64,000 bases of DNA from Paramarasmius palmivorus (lineage: Eukaryota > Basidiomycota > Agaricomycetes > Agaricales > Marasmiaceae), in contig JAYKXP010000051.1 in assembly GCA_037176845.1 (NCBI GenBank), forward strand, positions 1 through 64,000. Reading direction: 5' to 3'. The notes below the pieces were generated by a model. The model was not told where the DNA came from, made no database searches, and saw only the letters and a list, made by a program, of their open reading frames with translations. Of the stretch, positions 46,662 through 58,579 are shown one piece after another. Position 1 is the stretch's first letter; each line of letters starts with the position of its first letter. Made by a program: the position numbers and the translations under genes.

Positions 46662-49279
46662 TGTGCTGCGGGACGAATGGTGGAGGGAAGTGAACGGTCT
46701 GACAACGAGGATAATCCCAGGCCTTTTATACTTTCCGCTAAAGATCTAATGATGCAGCTCCGAAAACCGGCGGGATTGTCGTCTCCCCGCCTTCTTCTTC
46801 AGGAAGGATCTCAAGCCTTGAGATGAGACCACTCTCAAGATGATCATTTCAACTCGGCGCAAGGCACAGTTCGGGTCTATTGACTGTTTGACACAAGATT
46901 TCTGTGGCTACGAGGAGATTAAAGTGCGGCTATGGAAACGGAGAAGAAGTGTGACATCAAATCATCAACATACTTAGCTGTGAAAAAAAGATTGGGAATA
47001 CAACATTACGCGCGTGATTTGCGCTCAAGTGGGGTTGCAACGAGTCACAGTCACTGTTAGATTGAATTATGACCCGAACTGAGCGGATCCCTAAAGTTCA
47101 CCGGCGCTCTTCAAAATTGTGCTACAGAAAAGTAGGTTTGAACAACCGAGGAACTCACCGGCATATGCACCCCGCACTCTTCAGGGTGTACTTGGTCAAA
47201 CGATTATTCTTGACTATCCTTGACATTCGGATCCGAATTTCTGTGGTGTGCATTCGGCGGTAACCGAGATAGACAAAAGAGTTTGACAGTTTCGCTTAAG
47301 AAGGCAGGCAATGCAATGCCTTCACTGCTTCTAATGCTTGTTTATATATTGGGTTAGAATGATGGTAGGGAACAGCACTTTGGGCGAGGGAACAGACCAA
47401 GATAAGTCGAAAGAATGGTTCTCGTTTGGGTAAAATAACTAGTCCTCTGTTCGTAGAAGATGAAGATAGGTCATTTGTACCGTTCCCGTTGCAGGTGTTA
47501 TAGTCGTCGATGAGAAAGGTGTTGGTGATGCGGAGTTTGAAAAATTTGCCCCCGACTCGGAACTTGGGCGCTTCACGTCGAGTCAAGGCTGACTCGAGTC
47601 CCGCCGCAGCCACCATCCTCTTCCAAATTTTCTTTTCCCCATTTTTGCATCCACAAAAAGCCGTACGTTTCTAGGGGATGCGAGGTGCTCTAGAACTGAG
47701 CATTGAATAGCACTTAGGTCAGTAGGAGATTTTTCTCTCCCAAATCCTCGCTCAAACTTGAATATCGGCTGAACTAGAACTTGAACGCGTACCATAGTTG
47801 GGCAATCTACCAAAGTCTTGTACGCGTCGAGAGACAGATAACATCATTTAGTTTCTTCCTTAGATTTGTACTGCGCGGTTTGATCGGAGAACACATAAGA
47901 TGCACGGGTCGGAAGTCGTATCTCTTGAACGGGTGCAGACAAAGTTCAACTGCAAGTCGATCTCTGGTGTTTCCCACTCTCCAATTAAAACTGGTCGTCC
48001 TAAGTATGGTTATATATTCTAGACTATCCTTCAAGAAAATCAAGCTTCCATTCAGATCGATCTTTGACAGCGGTGAGGGAAGCCCTCTAGCTTTAGGTCT
48101 ATGCTCTTCACGACAGTACTATTTTGTCTAACACTCTTATTTCTCACAGAACCCGTCCGTGAATAGCCCCTTCAGCGTCTTGTCATGGCATCAAACGAGG
48201 CAGGAGATGGCTCTCGAACTTGTGGCCACGGAGCCCTTTCAAGCTTCATGTACTGCTCAAGTTCCATGCTGAAGAGATCACGATCGCGGGGCATCCAATC
48301 GATGGTCTTCACTGTCTATGCAGCCAATTCTAAGAAATTAGATGGAGGATCGGAACATGGTAAGCCAACGGAACACCAACCAGTGGGCAGACTGTCTTTG
48401 TTTTCCCCGCTCGGTATTTCAAGCCGTTCCCTACTAAGGAGCACTCATCAAAACTCGTGGCATGTCATTCATATTTATTTCTGAGTATTGCACGCTCAAC
48501 GCCGCCGCCATGTGGAAGGGTCGAAAGGCTTCGTGGGTTCTGCAGAATTACGTGCGTTCCGGTTTCCCCGCTGAATGGAAATGATTTATTACTTCACAAG
48601 AACCTTCGTCTCTACGCGCAGGCAAGTTCTACTGACGACCCTGGCGTCTCCTCCTTCATGCTCATTATTATTGACGCGGAGGTCCCGCGCTATCGTGTTT
48701 TTCCTGTCACCCTAGACTCACAACACCGCCCCCGACAAGGACCAACAAACTGCGAAGGGCTACATCACACTCAACCCGCAATTTGTCCAGCTTCCAGTCG
48801 GTATAACCTTCTCACGCTGTCGTTAACAATATACAGTGCTTTGGTTTCATTTGATGGCCGCTTGTGGGCTCTGCGAGACCTATTCAAATGTTCAACAATC
48901 GCTTCACGATCTCTTGTTTCGTACAGTCGCTGGTCAAGACATGTGGAGCATAAGTACCCTCCATTCATCGATACAGCTGCTTGCTTGACGCGAGATCTTC
49001 AGGGCAGAGCAGTTGTGGAGTAACACTAAGTCCGAGCAGACTTGCAGACGCAACTGAGACAAGTTTTCCCACTCGGAACAGTGTAACAAACCTTGGCGTC
49101 AGGATGGCGAACGCCAAATCAATGATTATATTACATTGCCTGAATACTTCCCATTCACTACAGTTTTGTTCAGATGCAAGAGAACTTGGCTGATCGCCAA
49201 CAGTCCTATGCAACTGCAACTGCATATCACGAATGTCAAGTTTGCGCCTCGCCCAAGACCTATCCTCGGATTTCCGCTG
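46662..49279. other. long region with no confident gene
   Basis: About 2.6 kb. Weak candidates only: minus-strand 48771-48968, a 65-codon frame reading YLCSTCLDQRLYETRDREAI and VEHLNRSRRAH with C2H2-like Cys/His spacing; minus-strand 47296-47616 with RVGGKFFKLRITNTFLIDDY; and a 188-codon plus-strand frame at 48457-49023 without sensible composition. None can be joined into a gene. Confidence 0.3.
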
Positions 49280-51343
49280 TCAATTTGCGAAAGCGGGTAT
49301 TCCCGTTATGGCCTTGCCCAAAATAAGGGCATGGATATCCTATGAAGACACGATGATATATAGATCAATGTCACAAAACAAAACATGTTGCTTCGAACTT
49401 ACGTTTGTACCTGCGGGAAGGAGTAACAGGATCAATCACACATGAAGACAAGTGACAGCAGAGGTGCGTTACCTTCGTATGTGTTGGTAATTTGGAGGTT
49501 TGCGGCGTGTCGGGCGATGTGGTACCTAAATATGTAGAGTTCAGTACGGGATCCAACAGTGGATTGCAGATGACAGTTCGCACTCGTCTGCAGCTGCGTT
49601 GCCGCCGAGGATATCGAGGAGAACCCGAGCATGTTGCAAGGCCTTTCCACAATTGTTCTTCTTGACCATGCTGACCATTTCGGGAGCAAGCGCGCCCTTT
49701 TCCTTGAGTCTGCCCACTTGTAAACTAGCGAGCAGCCCTAGCGCGATCTCGGTATGGGCTTCGACGAGCTTCTTCTGTACAAGCTGGAATGACGCTAATG
49801 GTCGGCCGAACTGGTGCCTTTCCAGGGCATACTGACGAGCTCTGTGCAAGCAATCCTCCAAAGCCCCCATTACGCCCCAGGAGATACCGAACCTTGATGG
49901 ATCAGTTAGTTTTGGCTCTGACAGATGTATCTCAAACACGAAGTACCTTGCTGAGTTGAGGCAGGAGAAGGCAGATCCAAGACCCTTTGTCCCCGGCAAA
50001 AGTCCATCATGAGAAATTCGCACGGAATCCATTGCGATGGAGCCTGTCAAAGAGGCCCGTAAAGACATTTTGTTCTTCAAAGCTGGAGCAGATAATCCTT
50101 TGGTTCCCTAATTTGCTGTTAACGCCCCGGACATTCCATCACTGGAATTTCTTTGGTCACCTTTTCGACAAGAAAGCCTCGGATTTTGTTGTCCCATTTG
50201 CACTTGGCCCAGATCACAAAGATGTCGCTAAGGAACAGCATCACGGGGACACGTTTTTTCGAAGAAACGCTGACGACTCACGCTACAGGAGCATTGGAAA
50301 TCCATGCTTTGCTGCCATTGAGAATGAAGCCTCCATCAACTTCTTCTGCAGTTGTCTGCATGCCGGCGGGATCAGAACCATGATTGGGCTCCGTTAAGCC
50401 CTGAAGAGGAAGATGTTCGTAAATTACGGAGTAGACGGGTTTTAGGTACTCACGAAGGCACCGATCAACTCTCCTTTCGCTATAGAGATAATCCTTCAGG
50501 CAAATCCACGGGGATACACAAAACACACGGACCAAGGCGAGGGAGGTACTTCTCCTTCTGAGCTTCGGAGCCAAACTCATAAATGGGATGCATGACAAGT
50601 GAAGATTGAACGGACGCGGTTGAACGATATCCCGAGTCAACCCTATCAAGCGTGCAATCTTTCATCAATGAAAACTTTAGATGTCATGTAATATAAACTC
50701 ACCTCTCCAGTTCACGAGCTATGAGACCGTACGCGACGTGACTCACGCCAGCACAACCATAACCCTGAATCGTCGGCCCTAAGAGACCCAGCTGGCCCAT
50801 TCCAGGAAGTATGTCAGGATTGAATTCTACAATTTCGATCCATTAACGGTGACATAGGAGCAATAGATGGCGGCAATCCTCACGTTCAGTTCGCCAACCC
50901 TCCAGTACTTTGGGCATTAGATTCTCCTGCAAAGTGATTGGTGGATCCTTCCGCAGTATTCTCTATGTGAGGACGTACTTGACAGAAGTCATGAGCAGTC
51001 TTCCTACAAAAGGTAGCGAGAAGCTAATGTAAGTTTCATTGCGAAGAATTATGGTGTTATACGACGCACTGAATCGCGAGTTCCTCCTCGGTTAGGAGAG
51101 ATTCCAGGTTCAACGGATCCTGTATAAGAGCCTAAGTATGCGGAGCTCCTGTGTATCAATTCGCAACTTTGCACACCTCCCAGTTGAAACTAACGAACTC
51201 TGTTGAATTGGTCAATAAAGTTCCTTCAAAGTTGCTAATGGACGCATCCTTAACATACTGGACGATGCGGAACGCGTGAACGTGAGTGCAGATCGTTGAA
51301 GTTGTCGACGACATTGGTTCGCTGGCCGGGCGAGTCTAAACAT
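49280..51343 (-). CDS. GCDH: glutaryl-CoA dehydrogenase, mitochondrial
   Basis: FAD-dependent acyl-CoA dehydrogenase that oxidises and decarboxylates glutaryl-CoA to crotonyl-CoA in lysine and tryptophan breakdown. The start [20 protein letters not shown] gives an Arg-rich mitochondrial presequence. An intron then joins to KFVSFNWEDPLNLE. Diagnostic blocks: [33 protein letters not shown] (flavin-contact region), [51 protein letters not shown], and [20 protein letters not shown] with the catalytic-base Glu in the TYEG motif. The C-terminus is GIPAFAN. About ten exons with short introns; every joint I checked was in phase. It shares a 175-bp upstream region with the divergent gene at 51519. Confidence 0.93.
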
Positions 51344-51518
51344 AATGGAGGAAGGGTTGAGAGAAACGATGGGGTCGTACGAGGTTATGTCAAGGTTATG
51401 TAGTTGAGGGAGTGTTCCGACCGGAACTTGGAATCGGATGCTGGAGATCCGGATGCCGAGCGTGAGAAAGGGAGTCGTACTCTGCGCACGGACCACTGGC
51501 ACTTTTCCGGCTCAAAAA
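51344..51518. promoter_or_regulatory. short divergent promoter between GCDH and the Rrn9-like gene
   Basis: Only 175 bp separate the two start codons, which face away from each other, so both promoters and 5' leaders must be packed here. No TATA-like element stands out. Confidence 0.5.
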
Positions 51519-53525
51519 ATGGGCAAACGAAAATTGGTACCAGCAGCTCTCCATGCAGAACTCAGTCAATACTCTTCTCTTCTCCGCGCACTTCGCACTA
51601 GTAACACCCTCGACGTTACTGCTCAACTCACTCAGCACCAAGAAAGCTTGAAGGGAAAGGAAAGAGCCATCGAAAGCGACTCCGAAGATGGTGACTTGGA
51701 CGATATAGATGTGGACGAGGAATTGGATGAGTATAACAGATACGACAACACGTTGTCGGAGGGCGCTGCGAGCAGTGAATTTCGGCCGTGGTCACCTCCC
51801 CCGCCGCTTTCCTCACTTTGGTCTTCTTCACCTGGTCGGTCTCTCAAACGCAAACGGTCTATAGAACCTTCTTCCCAAGCATCGAGCCCGTTCAATACCC
51901 CGGAACCTTCGACTCGTGACGGTGTAAATGAGAGAGCCCAGATCAATAGGTTGTCTAGGGACAACTGGACTCGATGGCCTCTTCTTGTGGATGATGTGCC
52001 GCTACCAGAATGGAGTCTCCAGGACGAAATTGCCCACATTGTCTCTTTCTTGCAGCGGCATTCGCATTCGCAATCAATATCTAATACTCCTCCACCGGTT
52101 CACACATATGGCGATTCACCACCCGACCCAGATCCTGAAGAATCTATACCGCCCTCATCATCCATTCCTGCGGAAAGTGATCACAGTGATCGTGACTCCG
52201 ATGTTGCAATCGATCCACCACCTTTTCTTCCTTCCTTGACACTTACTGCAAATCATCTCCTGCAACGTACCTTCGCAGCATTGGCATTTATTACCCCACC
52301 ACGTCCACCAAGCATGCAGAACAGGCTGGACCCTATTGGATGGGAAACTGTGCTTGAGGCGTTCGCTTTGGCCTCCTTACAAACACCAGGCAATCCTCAC
52401 GATCTGGAAGCTACACATCGGTACGCTGACTGTGTCTCAGCTAGAAGTCTCTCTGACCATTGTCACAGAATCGTAGAAAAAGTGCGTCAACGAATGGAGG
52501 TGATTTATGGGCCAAGTCAGCCAAAGGTCCGTAAACATTTACGACCCACACTAGGCAATGAGACTAGCTCTCCAGTCCGAGTCATCTCCACGCCTGCTAA
52601 ACGGATGGACACGATGACTACTGCCGGCAATGCAGAAGGATCATTGTCTATACTCGATGGATCTATTGATGTTCCTACACAACCACCACCATCTACTCCT
52701 CGCCGTGCGAGAATTGCCTCTCCACCCCGGAACAGCAGCCTTCCTCTGCCAGCAGCCCCAGATGCATCCTTCATAACACATCGTCTGCAAATTGTAGCGG
52801 AGTCCAGAAAGCAGCTCGCAGGCTCCTTATCGATGCTTGGCGCGAGCACTTCTTCGCTTTTCGACGTCCCGGCACTCGAGACATCTAATACTAAGGCTAG
52901 ACTTTCTAGACCCAGAGCCAGAAAAAGCGTACCACCGAAACGCGGACCGCAGGTTCTGGTCGCCAGCTCTTCTATTACTTCCCACATTTCACGACGCAAG
53001 TCCAGGAAAACGAATCTTAAGAAGCGAAGAGAGGGGAACGAGGGCGAGGAAGATGACGTGGTTGCTGAACAGGAACCGATGGATAGTGAAGAGGACGAAC
53101 ATAGCAGTCAGGGCAGTGAGCAAGATATAGAGGACCTTGACGGCGAAGAGCAACTCGATGACCAGGAAGAGCGTTCAACATCCCGACGGAAACACAAACG
53201 GACACACAAGTATGCCAAAAAGCCTAAGGAAGATGGGACGGGTGATATGGAAGATGCCACTCCTCGTGGGGATGACGAAGGCCTTCATACGCGAATCAAG
53301 AAACCGCCAGCCGAGACTATCGCCTCCTCAAGTGCAACCAAACGAAGTACAAGGGCATCAAAAACGTGTAAGTTCCATTTACTCTCAAAGAGACCCCGTC
53401 CGCTTGACATTCACACCATAGCACCAGTGAAAGCGCCTACAACATCGAGTGCCAGCAAAAAGAGGGGAAAGTCGAGCACGAAATACAAAAGTGCGGAATT
53501 TATTGAAGACTCCGATGTGGATTGA
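51519..53525 (+). CDS. probable Rrn9-domain RNA polymerase I initiation factor
   Basis: Start MGKRKLVPAALHAELSQYSS. One 54-bp intron at 53368-53421 has no in-frame stop; without it the protein is about 650 residues. An acidic region (SDSEDGDLDDIDVDEELDEY) comes first, then the conserved block NWTRWPLLVDDVPLPEWSLQ, DEIAHIVSFLQRH, which fits my memory of the fungal Rrn9 family. Later come LTANHLLQRTFAALAFITPP and DPIGWETVLEAFALASLQTP, then a basic/acidic low-complexity C-terminal half with nuclear-localisation-like Lys/Arg clusters. Upstream in-frame codons to 51438 exist, but this ATG is preferred because the conserved N-terminus begins here. The family assignment is moderate. Confidence 0.6.
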   Translation: MGKRKLVPAALHAELSQYSSLLRALRTSNTLDVTAQLTQHQESLKGKERAIESDSEDGDLDDIDVDEELDEYNRYDNTLSEGAASSEFRPWSPPPPLSSLWSSSPGRSLKRKRSIEPSSQASSPFNTPEPSTRDGVNERAQINRLSRDNWTRWPLLVDDVPLPEWSLQDEIAHIVSFLQRHSHSQSISNTPPPVHTYGDSPPDPDPEESIPPSSSIPAESDHSDRDSDVAIDPPPFLPSLTLTANHLLQRTFAALAFITPPRPPSMQNRLDPIGWETVLEAFALASLQTPGNPHDLEATHRYADCVSARSLSDHCHRIVEKVRQRMEVIYGPSQPKVRKHLRPTLGNETSSPVRVISTPAKRMDTMTTAGNAEGSLSILDGSIDVPTQPPPSTPRRARIASPPRNSSLPLPAAPDASFITHRLQIVAESRKQLAGSLSMLGASTSSLFDVPALETSNTKARLSRPRARKSVPPKRGPQVLVASSSITSHISRRKSRKTNLKKRREGNEGEEDDVVAEQEPMDSEEDEHSSQGSEQDIEDLDGEEQLDDQEERSTSRRKHKRTHKYAKKPKEDGTGDMEDATPRGDDEGLHTRIKKPPAETIASSSATKRSTRASKTCKFHLLSKRPRPLDIHTIAPVKAPTTSSASKKRGKSSTKYKSAEFIEDSDVD

Positions 53526-54309
53526 CTGTCATCACATCTTGATGCCACCATAACTCTGGTTCTTCTTTTTTTGGTTTCTTGGTCCGCGGAGGTGTTTACT
53601 ACCTCCTGAGTGTCTCTTCTTCGTGTTATCCGCATAGTTCGCCTCCTTGTACGGAATATTAATTCCAATTCGCATAACAGACCCTGCCTAAGAAGGCCTC
53701 TGAAGTTCTGAACGAACCCCTGTATGCAATTGTCTCGCTTATTTCCATCCCGCAAGAGTGCTAGGCTGGAGCCGGGAATAGAATTAGGCATATAAAAACT
53801 GTTCTTTCTCTTGGTGAGTGCCATTGATGAAGCTTCTATGAAAGTCAATACCTTCTGAATTCGAATAGGCACCGTTTCGTAAACAGGAGTTCTAATGAAT
53901 TCTTCCATACGCCCTTTCACGAAATGAAATGCCATATCATTCCTACGGGATCTCCTGCCCCGTCTCCAGCCTTCGTGCAAGGAGCAGCAGCTATTCGACC
54001 ACTTTCCACTTAGTGGTTTTCGGATGTTTTGTCAGATAGTGGTTCTATGGCAACCAGCTGATGTTGTTCAAGTACAACCTCTCACGTCTGCGATCCTCAG
54101 AAATTCTTGACGTATGCGATGATGCTCAACTAAACAGTTACGAGAAAAGACGATAAGAAGGCAGGGCTGATGCACGGAGCTGTCGGGCAACACGAGAACG
54201 GCACGCTTTATCGCAGACACAAAAAGAAGGAAGCCACACAAGGTTTCCTCGTTCTCAGGCTTACCTTCTTCCTCCTTGTTGCCTCGCGTCTTTTTCTCTC
54301 CCTCCAACG
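53526..54309. other. intergenic region
   Basis: No gene seen. A minus-strand frame at 53411-53980 overlaps the end of the Rrn9-like gene and has no other support. Confidence 0.35.
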
Positions 54310-55236
54310 ATGCGCTTCCAACGTTCTCTGTTCACGGTGCGTCCTTCACCTAGTCGACGGTTTACTCGTTTCTGGATGATTCTGTAGATCGTTACCGCGT
54401 CTTTCCTGGCACAGGCCCAAGGACAAGAAAATGGTCAAGAGAACGACATCTGGGTACAAGGTGTGTCGTGTCGCGCTAACAGTTGCTAAATTGTTACTTA
54501 AAGCGCTGGTCCTTCTAGTTGGCGTCAACTCAACCAACAGTACCACTTTCACGCCTAATGTAGTGTTCGCGAAGCCTGGACAGACAGTTTGGTTCAACTG
54601 TGAGCTAAGATGTGGTTCTGCGCCTGGTTTTATTCTGACGTGTTGAACATGGTTAGTCACACAAGGGAATCTTTCCGCCATAGAGTCCAGTTTCGCCGCG
54701 TAAGTAATGCTCTTCTTCCGCCGTTCTACACCCTTCCACATAGCTAACTTGTGTTCTAGACCCTGTGTCCCGGTGCACATAGCGGATCCCACCATCAACG
54801 GATTCGATTCCGGACTCAGGGATATCTCGAGTTCTTCTACAGCAGCCGACCGCGTTATGCCCGTTCCTATCATCAATGGCACAAACTACCCTCGCCCATT
54901 GTACTTCTACGACTTCAATACCTGTGCTGTAGGAGGCGTGGGGGTTATAAACCCGAATGACACTGCTCTTGAGACTATTGAAGGGCTCGAAGTCAGTTGA
55001 CCTGTCTTTTCGCAATTGTACACTTTCTGAATACCTCTCATTGACAGCGTAACGCGAGGAGGCTGAACGGAACTGCGTCACACTCTTCATCCTCAGTTTC
55101 CCGGTCTTCTACTGCTGGAAGTGAACCGACGAACACCGCAGGATCTGACTCCAATGGTGTCGTCAGCCATACCCCAGCCATTTCCCTTTCTGCTACCCTA
55201 CTTGTGCTCGTAGCAGCGGGAGTGACTTTTGCTTGA
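54310..55236 (+). CDS. secreted Ser-rich cupredoxin-like protein, probably GPI-anchored
   Basis: Exons 54310-54336, 54388-54460, 54519-54599, 54657-54699, 54760-54991, 55048-55236 (645 nt, 214 residues). N-terminal signal peptide MRFQRSLFTIVTASFLAQAQ. The cupredoxin-like domain follows: FTPNVVFAKPGQTVWFNF, TQGNLSAIESSF, APCVPVHIADPTINGFDSGL, NYPRPLYFYDFNTCAVGGVG. A Ser/Thr-rich stretch comes next, then a hydrophobic C-terminus ISLSATLLVLVAAGVTFA typical of a GPI signal. Family members I know usually have His in the QGNHT position and Cys in the APC position as metal-site residues. Here the His is replaced by Leu while the Cys remains, so copper binding is doubtful. Confidence 0.85.
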
Positions 55237-57449
55237 ACAGTCATTTGACATAGAGGACAATTTATAATGTTGTGGACATTCAATGTCGCAATGTTTTTAA
55301 AACTTATCGCGCTCTTTCTTGCACCTCTGCTCTGATACACGTTCACGATACAGTATACCCTAGTTATGTTTATGCTTGCTACCTGTCCTTACTGGTGACC
55401 ATTATAACCCTTATTGCTTGTTACTCTAATTGATATGAATTGGGCATGAGAACTGTTGTATCAACTCGTGCCTTTTAGCCATGTCTTCTTGATCGTCACA
55501 ATAACAGACTGTGGTTACCTTCATTCATTGCACCGTGGGTGAACTTATGAATTCAGTCCTGAATCGCACAGCTCTATGGGCCTTGTTGTGGACATTAGCA
55601 TCAACACGAGAACTTCCAGATGAACACGCTGCATTGGATCCCCGAGTCAAAGGCGTGAACTCGGGAACTGGCAGAAGGGAACACGCGACATACACACTTT
55701 GGGGGATGTTCGTGCATCCATCCGCCGTCGTGTGCTGTTCTTGTCCAGGTCGATCAAGGTATTATAGCAAGTGTTGTCATATACTACAGGGACATTAGGT
55801 CGATTGCAGTATGCGATTGAGGTGTAAAGCCGAGCAGTTTCCGGGAATTTAGTATAGTCCTATGTTCAGAGTATGTTTCGTTGGTGTATACAAGGTCTGG
55901 TCAGCCGCCGGCGTCTGTAAAACTTCGTATGTGAGCTACGTTGTAAACACTAAAGGCTCCATCACTCGCCTTTTTGAAAGACACGTCGCTGTCGTTAATG
56001 GAGAGCTGGAGAGTGGGAACACTGGCAATATTTCCGGCAGCCTGAGATCCACCGACATGATCTTGGCTCGCAAAAAGGGCTTCAATGGCCTCGACGACTC
56101 CATCCGGAGACAGTCTTCCTTGATTTCCCCCATGACTTCAGACACCATCTTCCCCTGAACGCGCGGAATCGACATTGAAAATGGTAGCTCCCTAGAGTTG
56201 AACATTGAACGTCGAACCCACTATGTTGCTGTACCAATGACGACAATGATGTTCAAGTGTCATACAACGCTCCGGAAATCGAGCCATAGGATCATGGGTA
56301 TTGCTAGCAAGGCATCAGGCTACGAGTACACTCGAGAGGTAGGTCTACACACCGACTTAGGTTGCATAGTCGCAATCTGTGCTAGTACCATGATAGCGCA
56401 GGAGAAAAATAGACCAATGATCTGGTCTGGTCCTCCCGAAATACAACATTCAACGTTCGACTGTGACTTGACCAGCAGAAGTTGCGTCGAGTCAAGCTGT
56501 TAACTTGGAACCATAGCGATAAGAAATATTGAAAAGACGATATGTCTACTACACGCACATTTCACTCGAAGTCTACGTCAACTGCCGTGCCTTTTAAGTA
56601 ACCAGGGCTATAGTGGGTAATGGAGGTCATGGTGGTGAAAAGGAACCGGTTGCAAACACGCTTATGAATCTCGGCTACCAGTCACAATCTCTATTCTCTT
56701 CCACCACTATAAAAGTAGCTGCTTTGTTGCCGCACCCAGAAAACGTCTCCCTTTTCAAGCAAGGACAGTTCATCTTCACGCCCAAACATGTTGGATTATC
56801 GGGCAGTCACCTCGCAGAACACCCATAGCACCAAGTTCAAACTATGATCATTGGAGAGAGCTTGACTCACTTGGTCTTCAAGTCATCAGATGGCGGAGCC
56901 TGCGCGTGAGTTCTCCATACACCTTGTTTGTCTTGCGAAGGGCTTACTTTCATCAAACATGCATTCAGAAGTATTGTGATATAACTTCACCTTGCACGTT
57001 TACAACACCTCGGTTGCACGACATTGTACGGTGCGAGAACCATGCGGCACTTTTCCCGAGAGAACTTGAGCGGTATCAGGCCGCTGAACTTGCGAAGCAA
57101 ACTTTTGACTTGACGTGGGATTATGGGACACGAAGCGTTCAAGCCAGCTCAGATGTACCCAATCGAAAGGTGCGTGTAGCGTTCGGAATAGGTTTCTTCC
57201 ATTTCTTATCTCCCTTCAGTGAACATCGTTATCAGACTCCGTAAAGGGTGATATCGACAGACCATGCGATTGTGCCAACCTGTGCCAACGCCCTCTCACT
57301 GAAAGACGCGACTGAGTTCCTCCTCAAGAGCTCTCGCTATCTGAGCTTTCCGGCTATGGCGGATCGAGGCCTCTGCACTGCCGCTGATCCAGCAGGCTGT
57401 GGGGATTGTATAGTGATACACTTTTGATCTGTTCGAACATTGAATATTG
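55237..57449. other. gene-poor stretch with one possible gene fragment
   Basis: About 2.2 kb. At 57000-57180 (+) the reading CENHAALFPRELERYQAAEL, AKQTFDLTWDYGTRSVQ looks like a real exon but I cannot extend it. At 55936-56205 both strands are open and neither is convincing. The rest shows nothing. Confidence 0.3.
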
Positions 57450-57457
57450 AATGCCAG

Positions 57458-58064
57458 CAGTGATGGACTTGACGGGGTCTGACCAGGGTCTTGACCGAGT
57501 CATGACCCCGTCTGACCTTTGACCCTCCGAAGGTCAAGGTCAAGCACCGCCTTGGCAGGTGACAAGCCGAACGGCCAGAAGGAAGCACTCGCGCGCTTCT
57601 GTGACCACTTCAACTTGGTGACCTCGTATTTCTCGAGGTCAGTTTCTTCGGGATTAGAGTAGTTTTTGAGCCTTCAAGCTTCAAGTTTCAAGCTCAAGAT
57701 TCAAGCCTCAGTGCACAGGTAGTGTTACCGCTAACAAGCCAATATCATGACTATGTTTTCGATTTGAATATGACCATTCCACCATATTCCACAGACAATA
57801 AATGCTACGTATACACAACATTTTCAGTACTTCACAATCGATCTATTTGTTTCTGGCCTATGAAATATGTTTTTCCAGGCGTACTGACAGTGTAACTGAG
57901 GATATTGGTGTGTCGTCGTGCACGGAAACTGCGCAGATCAGGACGATACCATTTTTGGTATATGACCTTGACCTTTGACTTCTCGGTCAGACGGGGTCTG
58001 ACTAGGGTCAAGGGTCTGACCCGAGTCAAAGGTCAAGGCCCCGCGCTGACCTTGTCCATCACTG
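57458..58064. mobile_element. non-autonomous hAT-type DNA transposon (MITE-like)
   Basis: 607 bp bounded by a perfect 11-bp terminal inverted repeat: CAGTGATGGAC at 57458-57468 and GTCCATCACTG at 58054-58064. Direct repeats AATGCCAG at 57450-57457 and 58065-58072 flank it, an 8-bp target duplication as made by hAT transposases. Both ends are packed with short motifs in opposite orientation (GACGGGGTCTGAC, GGTCAAGGTCA), forming long imperfect subterminal inverted repeats. There is no transposase frame, so it would need an enzyme in trans. The intact ends and target duplication suggest a recent insertion. Confidence 0.88.
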
Positions 58065-58072
58065 AATGCCAG

Positions 58073-58579
58073 TCTAGGCAGAGCTAAGGTCCGTGTTCTG
58101 CTTGTTCTATGGAGTCGCCCCTAAACTGATTCACTGCGCAGGCTCTTTACAGACCCTTCATTTAAAGCCCCGTAGACCAAGTTGGCATGTATTAAATCAT
58201 CAGACGTTCCAATGCACACGACAGCAAGCGTCTTCACTCCAGATTTGCCTGTCTTGAATCGCGGACGGTCCGGTGACCATCTAAGTGAGCAAATCGTTTC
58301 CCCCCTTCCTCCTCGAGAAGTATGAAAAGCTCCGAAGAGAGCCTTCCATTGAGTGTGCCGTACCGTAGTGCCGTTCCTTTTACTCCATTCCATTGCCATG
58401 GCGCTTCACCGGATCCAGCCCTTGAGATGTACATACCTTTGAGCATCGTATAAAAGCTACCAAGTGGTCGCGCTCGTTGCAAACTTGCTGGCAAATCGCC
58501 AGAGAATTCTGGAGAATTCGGCTTTCTCCGCCACCGAAAGTTTACACGTGGCGTAATTTGCTTGCCAAGGCTCTCTTCA
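58073..58579. other. promoter side of the multi-pass membrane protein gene
   Basis: About 500 bp between the transposon and the start at 58580. Minus-strand open frames across 58121-58656 overlap the next gene's first exon and have no homology I recognise. Confidence 0.35.

Noticed and set aside
48771..48968. Possible C2H2 zinc finger (CSTC with later H and H)
   Set aside because: Cys/His spacing alone in a short isolated frame; no linker, no second finger, no joining exons.
48457..49023. 188-codon plus-strand open frame
   Set aside because: No recognisable domain, odd Cys/Arg/Ser composition, and overlap with an equally weak minus-strand frame.
53411..53980. 189-codon minus-strand frame beside the Rrn9-like gene
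   Set aside because: It overlaps the end of that gene in antisense, and the remainder has no homology signal.
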